From Paracyclopina nana (lineage: Eukaryota; Arthropoda; Copepoda; Cyclopoida; Cyclopettidae): 64,000 nt of DNA. Each line of letters begins with the position of its first letter. Position 1 is the first letter of the stretch. The notes below the pieces were generated by a model. It saw nothing but the letters and a program-made list of their open reading frames with translations, was not told the origin of the DNA and did not search any database. Shown here piece after piece: positions 54,542 through 64,000 of the stretch. The translations under genes were made by a program, and so were the position numbers. The DNA lies in the NCBI GenBank assembly GCA_019096065.1, contig JAGUCH010000002.1, positions 4,910,501 to 4,974,500 on the forward strand. The letters run 5' to 3'.

Positions 54542-57028
54542 ATGAGCTACGCATTTCGAATCGTCCTGTGGGGCCTCGTGTCCGCGGGCTGGTATATGGG
54601 CTTCATTCACGACCAATTTGCAGCATGGTGGATCTTCATCTTCTACCTGATGACCGGTGGCCACTACACCTTCTACTTAATCTGGCACACCCTGCCGCGT
54701 GACATGAGGTGCGATTTACACCTGCTCGTAGATACGCTTGCGAAGCTAAATTTCCAATTATAGGGGAGCCTTTCGATACATTCGATTACTCTCTCTGGTC
54801 TACTACTATCAAAAATGCAACATGACAGTTCCTCAGGCCTTTTCAAAAACTGTCAGCAAACACGGCCAAAAGGCTGCACTCGTTTTCGAGGACCAAACAT
54901 GGACATTTCTGGAGTTGGAGACTTACAGCAATCGAGTGGCCAACTACTTTCTGAGGAACGGTTACAAACCTGGTCAGTGCGTGGCTCTGTTCATGGAGAA
55001 CAGGCCAGAGTACGTGGGCCTTTGGCTGGGATGCGCAAAAGTCGGTCTAGTCCCTGCGCTCATCAATTCCAACTTGGCCGGTCAAGGCCTTCTGCATTCA
55101 GTTAGTGCCGCTTCTGCCAGAGCCTTGATCTTTGGCAGTGAATTCAACGAGGGTGATTTTTTTTATAATTCTTTTTATGACATCATTTCCTCTGCAATTA
55201 TCGCACGTTTGTTAGTCATGGTCAATTGACGACTTTTTAAATGGGCCTGATTTTTTTGGCACATAATATCTAAATTCACACATCACATCCCTCTTTTTCC
55301 AGCTGTGAACGACGTAGTGGCCAATCTTTCAAGTACCGAGCTGTTTGTGTCTGGCCCTTCTACGGCAAACATCTCTGAAAAAGCCGTCCGTCTTGATTTG
55401 GAACTTGTCAACTCATCGATAGATCCCGTGCCTGTTTCTGTGCAAAAATGCACCAATTTCAACGACAAGTTGCTCTACATTTTCACCTCGGGCACCACTG
55501 GACTCCCAAAGGCGGCTGTGATAAAAAACTCAAGATTCTACTTCTATTGCGCCGGGATGTACTATCTGAACAACTTGTCGAGCATTCCCAACTTGGTCCT
55601 CTATGATCCTCTGCCACTTTATCATTCTGCTGGAGGTATCAGCAGCTCTTCTTCCATTTTCTGTATTCAGGTCATGACTACTTCATTGCAGGCATCGTCG
55701 GCATCGGTCTTATGATGGTGTTCGGGAGCACAGTTGTGATACGAAAAAAATTCTCAGTGCGCAACTTTTGGAAAGACTGCTGCAAATATAACTGCAATGT
55801 AAGGACTGCTTGCTATTCATTCACATGAGAGAAATGTCGTATTTCTTCCCTTAGGCTGCTCAATATATTGGAGAAATATGCCGCTACTTGCTTTCTGCCC
55901 CCGAAACACCCGAAGAGAAAAAGCACAATGTTCAGCTTATGTTTGGAAATGGCCTCAGGCCTCAAGTGAGTAGTGTTTTTGTTAATTTAATTGTACATTT
56001 GAAAGCGGGCATTGTCTGCAGATTTGGGACCACTTTGCAAGCAGGTTTAATATCAAGCGAATCGGAGAGTTTTATGGGGCCACTGAGGGCAATTCCAGCG
56101 TTGGTATGTTAGATGTGATGTACGATTATTATGATGGTGCTGTATTTATTGTCTTTTAGTTAACATCGATGGTATTCCTGGAGCCGTGGGATTCACATCG
56201 GTACTGTTCCCATTCGTGTATCCCGTGCGCTTGATAAAAGTGAACGAATCTGGTGGAGTTATGAGAAATAAACGCGGCTTGTGTATCACATGTAAGCCTG
56301 GGGAACCGGGTGAGTTCATAGGCAAAATCGTGAAGAACCACCCTTCTCGAGGCTTCGATGGTTATGTGGACAAAGAAGCCACTGAAAAGAAGATTGCTCA
56401 TAATGTTATGCGACACGGGGATATGTGGTTCCGCTCAGGGGATCTCCTTACTATGGACGAGTTTGGGTGGATGTATTTCGTCGACAGAATGGGGGATACC
56501 TTCAGGTTGGAAAATGCCAAAAATTATTGGGCAATTGTTTAATTTTAAACCATTTTTGTTATAGATGGCGAGGAGAAAACGTATCAACCAACGAAGTTGA
56601 AGCTGTTCTTAGCAACGTCCTACAACAGCAAGACACTATTGTCTATGGCGTGGAGATTCCTGGCATTGAAGGACGTGCAGGGATGGCTGCCATCGTGGCC
56701 CCATCTGACGGCCTTGATCTCACGAGCTTTCTTGCGGCTGTAAAGAAACAGCTGCCGAGCTACGCAACTCCCATATTTCTTCGTCTCGTGGAACAATTGG
56801 ACATCACAGGTATTGAAGTAGCATCGTATTTATGTCGTATCATGCACAGCCTCAGCGAAATGCGTTACAGGCACGTTCAAGCTTAAAAAGATGGCTCTTC
56901 AACGCGAAGGCTACAACCCTGACGTGGTTCAAGACCAAATGTTCTTTTTGGATGCAGTCAAAGGAGCTTATCGACAACTCGACAAGTGCCTCTATAACGA
57001 TATCATCGAAATGCGGTGTCGCCTATAG
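54542..57028 (+). CDS. Long-chain fatty acid transport protein / very-long-chain acyl-CoA synthetase (SLC27A family)
   Basis: Exons 54542-54708, 54764-55152, 55303-55635, 55692-55798, 55855-55965, 56022-56103, 56160-56505, 56565-56809 and 56871-57028 give 645 residues, the normal FATP length. An N-terminal membrane segment ([17 protein letters not shown]) and RYIRLL basic stretch; TVPQAF...[26 protein letters not shown]-binding P-loop [46 protein letters not shown] (FATP/VLACS signature); and [23 protein letters not shown] near the end. All core motifs are intact. It should import long-chain fatty acids and trap them as acyl-CoA at plasma membrane or ER. SLC27A1/4-like by overall motif fit. 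An AATAAA at 57615-57620 may end it, close to the golgin stop. Confidence 0.96.
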
Positions 57029-57649
57029 TGCACCCAGCCAACCCTTATAGCAACCTAGCACATGATTCACTCCGGCCAGAGCTATGAAACAATCTCATCG
57101 GCCTTGATTGCCAAACGAGACACACTTCATATCTTACTGTGATCTTTAAAAAGCTTTTCACTAGTATGCTGTTTCGTACAATTTTGTCAGTAGAATCCCT
57201 TTCTGCGTAGCTCACCCCTCCCCCTCACAGATCTGTCACAAGCCCGTGCAGCCACGCAACTTTGGGACCACCGCTGCATCACCTCCTAGAGCATTTTTAT
57301 CCCATTTATTGCACTGCTTAGTTACAATCAATTTTTTCTCTCGGTAGCAGATAGCTCTTTAAAAGCCTCAACTATTTTGAATTAGACATGAGGCCCCCTC
57401 CCTATTTACTTTAACTCATTTCTGCTGCATCGTTGTGAACATAGCGTACTTTAACGTTCTGACTGACTAAGTTATGAACTTTCAGTATATACAGATTGTC
57501 ACCTACTTATGATCAGGAGCTAGCCTACAAACCTACTATATATATAAAATGTTATCTGACTGCTAGTCGTAACCCACATTTGGCTTTTAGAATATGCTAT
57601 ACTATATTATTGCGAATAAAACATACAATGACTAGGAACTCGAACTCTG
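57029..57649. other. Convergent 3' region
   Basis: 621 bp between convergent stop codons (SLC27A and golgin). AATAAA at 57615-57620 (+) sits 30 bp from the golgin stop, so the two 3' UTRs may overlap. Nothing else seen. Confidence 0.45.
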
Positions 57650-59596
57650 TTAGGGTGTAAATGTGATTTTCGGCTTTGACCCAAACCACGAGGTCTTCCA
57701 GTCGAGGTATTCTAGTAGGAGCTTTTCCTCCTCGGACGTAAAGTTCAGCAACGTAGCGACAGCCTTCGTCATTTGCTTAGCCTCATCCTCGGGTGACGTG
57801 AGAAACTTGAATATCACATTTCGCAAGTACTTAATGCTGACTTCGGTTATCATGAGGTTCCCCGAAGATGATGATGACTGGGGAGAAGGGGTCTCTTTTT
57901 CACGTGACCTACAAGAAAGTGTTGGCGAGGGCGATGGAGGTGTGCTATTGAAAGCAATCCCATTAGCAGGGGCTGCTGAGGGAGCAACGGAGTCAGGAGT
58001 CTCATTTTTCAGCTCCCTTTGCAACATTTTCTTCATTTCATTAGACCTCAGCTGCAGATGCCGAATGGCCTGCTTCTTCTCCTCTAGCTCGACTTCTAAG
58101 CTGTTCGTTTTCATTCTAAGGTCCCTGACAAGCTCTGACGTCTCAATAAGGCCTGGAATGGACTTTTCTAAAGAGGCCTTGTCCCGCTGCAATTGTAGCA
58201 TATCTTCATGCAGATCTGTCAAGTTTTTTTTACATTGAGCCAGCTCGTCTGAATGAGCCTCAAGTGATGTCTTGAGAGAAGCAACTTCAGCACTGTAATC
58301 ACTTATTGTACCGTTCAGCTCTTTCGCAGACTGTTTTAAGAGGGAATTCTCCATAGCGAGGGAGTCACAATTTTTCGACACTTTGTCATAATTTGCACTA
58401 GTCTTTTCCACCACTTTTTCTTTCTCGTCAATGACGCGCTGTAGGCTCTCAATTTCAATAGAGAGTCGGTCATTTTCAATTTGGCACGCCCTCATTTGCA
58501 TCAGCCTTTCGCTTAATGTGTCTTTAAGAGTCGAGATTTCGGCTTCTTGCGAAAGCAACTTCAGCTCTTTAGATTCAATTAGCTTTAAGGCAGTCTGGTA
58601 ATTTTCCTGAAAACATAAGAATTACAGCTCAGTAAGCCAATGTTAACCAAAGTGTACCTTTTCTTTTCTTATGTCTTCCTTCTTGGCCCTAATTTCACTA
58701 TCTCGCACCTTCAACGTCACTTCCAGCGTTTCTTTTTCACCTAGTAGCTTGGCAATTTCCATTTTTAAAGATGAAACCTCGTCAGCTTTGATTTCATTGG
58801 TTTCATGGCTAGCAATTTCAGCCTCCAGCAATGTCGTCCTCATAGAGTCTCTTTCAGTAGTCACTGCTATCAGCTGGTCTTTAGTGGACTGTAACTCATC
58901 ACATAAAGATGATGTCTTTTGCTTCAACTGTTGATTGACATGTGTCTCCTCGTTCAATTCTAATTTTAGCTGGTCCCTCTGAAATGGAATTGCAGTCATA
59001 GCACTCCAAGATGTGAAATGTTACCATACCTGAGATATCAAAGATTGAGTAACTTCATCAGGGGAGAGTTGCTGTATTTGACCCAGGTCAAATTCGTCTG
59101 TCTGCACCAAAATGCTATGACATTCAACTCTCCTATTGCCTTTCTGCCTCTCAAGTTCTAGAGCAGATTCGGCACTTAAAAGCATATGCTTCACTTTGCT
59201 TAGCTCTTGATGCTGAAAGCCTTCAAGCTGCTCGAGTTGGTCTCTGCATTCGGCCAGTTTGGTTTTGTACTCTAAATGATGAAATGATAATGATCAAAAA
59301 ATTAATTTTGGATCAATCTAAGCGTTATTACGTTCAGCTTCTTCAGCAGATTTGGCTAAAACGCATTTTTCATCCTCGATACTGAGAATGTACTCTTCCA
59401 GTTCCTTGATTCGAGTCTTCCGTTTTTCCAAGCGACGAACGTACACCTGGTAATTACTGTTGATGTGGTGCTTCAACTCGGCAATTTCAGACTTAAGAGA
59501 CTCCACGTCATCTGATCCGTTACCCTCAGGAAATTCTGGCGGATCATTATCAAACTCTTCTGCCAGCTTCTGCTTCATGCGATTGTAGAATTCCAT
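57650..59596 (-). CDS. GRIP-domain golgin
   Basis: Exons 59596-59332, 59271-59030, 58978-58658 and 58606-57650 give 594 residues. Nearly the whole length is heptad-rich coiled coil (EFYNRMKQKL... to KKMLQRELKNE), followed by a Ser/Pro linker. The C-terminal GRIP domain reads SIKYLRNVIFKFLTSPEDEA, KAVATLLNFTSEEE and WKTSWFGSKP. The conserved Tyr in KYLRNV is the residue that contacts Arl1-GTP in GRIP golgins. It should be a trans-Golgi tether for endosome-derived vesicles. The SWFGSKP end is typical of the golgin-97/GCC88 group rather than golgin-245; the exact orthologue is not certain. Confidence 0.9.
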
Positions 59597-60398
59597 CTTT
59601 TGCGGTCAAGTCCACGGCGGCAGCAGTAACATCTGATAGTTATCTTTTTGACAGTCACACCATCCAGCAAGAAGCAACTGTGATTTATACAGCCGAGTGA
59701 TCTGTTGACAAAGTAAAGAAGTGCCCGGCTTTTCGCGGAAAACGCCAAAGAAGTCAAAACTTTTTCAACTAGGATCAACATAAATTTTTGTTACAATCGG
59801 CCAAAAATGTACTTTGATGATTGACTAATGTTTAAAACTCAATATTGTCAAAGAAAAGAGTGATTATGAGATGCAATGTTGCCGAAAGCCTATTGAAGTG
59901 GTGAAAATTTCGCTTTTTCATCGAAATTGGTAGTTTTTGGTAATCCCTAGCCGAGTGTGCAACAGTCAGGTCCCCAGTCAGGTACTCGAAAAATTTATCT
60001 GAGAGCGCTGGGAGGCCGTTGGGCTGTGCCGCAAAAGCGGTGCTGATTTGGCTTTTGTTGGCCTCAATAAGCGGCCATTTTGGCTGTTTTGACAGTACCT
60101 TGAGACTTTTCATAGATGCCCGCCCACTTTGTGACTGCTGCTGGTGAGAGTGAATGCTGCTGCAAAAGCTGTGCACTCTGCTATGCCGTCCGATCTTCGC
60201 TCGAGAAAGAAGGAAGTCTTGGGCGTTTGTTAGTTGAAGATCCTTGATGTTGTTCAGTGCCTTTCTAACACGACATTATTGAGTGCCGATCGAGATTTTT
60301 GGGCGGCGGCAGCCTCAACAACTCTTGAGCCGACCGAAGAGGACGTCAACTCCATGAAGTGAATCGCGCGACCTTTATTTGCGAATACGTAATCAAAC
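59597..60398. promoter_or_regulatory. Divergent intergenic region, golgin / PKN
   Basis: 802 bp between divergent ATGs. It must contain both promoters. A 115-codon minus frame at 59832-60176 has no recognisable domain and is treated as noncoding. Confidence 0.45.

Positions 60399-64000
<3,602 letters not shown>

Noticed and set aside
59832-60176. 115-codon minus frame between golgin and PKN
   Set aside because: Lies in a divergent promoter region and shows no family resemblance or compatible splice sites.

Overview
This window is animal nuclear DNA: spliced genes with GT-AG introns (plus one probable GC-AG intron), AT-rich intergenic DNA and metazoan gene families (receptor tyrosine kinase, neuropeptide GPCRs, ESCRT, GRIP golgin, PKN, Flower). 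A TATA box about 34 bp upstream of a TCAGT initiator in front of the AChBP-like gene, short introns (often 46-100 bp) and tight gene spacing fit a compact arthropod-like genome, perhaps a small crustacean or another panarthropod. The species cannot be fixed from the sequence alone. Exon borders were placed by hand from splice consensus, reading-frame phase and protein-family fit. All coding models close in frame; the weakest junctions are flagged.

Layout: 1.3-5.4 kb FMRFamide-receptor-like GPCR (+); 5.7-8.6 kb secreted serine protease homologue with a lost catalytic serine (-); 8.7-11.3 kb gene-free DNA holding a composite mobile element with tRNA-like sequences and a foldback hairpin; 11.4-14.2 kb multipass EGF/RING-CH membrane protein (-); 15.3-16.8 kb Flower with alternative exons (-); 17.3-18.6 kb mucin-like type I membrane protein (+); 20.3-21.0 kb GC-rich three-TM protein (+); 22.6-28.9 kb discoidin domain receptor tyrosine kinase (+); 29.5-30.3 kb second copy of the mobile element; 30.5-38.7 kb one 17-exon gene for a 2203-residue secreted protein of beta-sandwich-like repeats (-); 40.2-42.7 kb CEP295-like centriole protein (-); 43.1-44.2 kb CLYBL (-); 44.2-45.6 kb C2H2 zinc-finger protein (-); 45.7-46.7 kb VTA1 (-), head to head with CHMP2A (+, 47.0-47.8 kb); 47.9-49.0 kb second peptide-type GPCR (-); 49.5-50.5 kb soluble acetylcholine-binding-protein-like gene (-); 51.7-52.4 kb small secreted Cys-rich protein (+); 52.5-53.4 kb protein of unknown function (-); 54.5-57.0 kb fatty acid transport protein SLC27A (+); 57.7-59.6 kb GRIP golgin (-); 60.4 kb to the window end protein kinase N (+, cut by the window).

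Shared functions: VTA1 and CHMP2A, both of the ESCRT-III/VPS4 pathway, are 335 bp apart and divergent, so they may share a promoter. VTA1, the zinc-finger gene and CLYBL follow each other on one strand with gaps of 78 and 29 bp, and a 3' splice acceptor sits just before the ATG of each downstream gene. This layout recalls trans-spliced operons.

Most notable are the two related mobile elements (9.95-10.74 and 29.53-30.30 kb), whose inverted repeats match within a copy better than between copies, the giant secreted repeat protein, the EGF-multipass-RING-CH protein, and the equal-length alternative exons of Flower.
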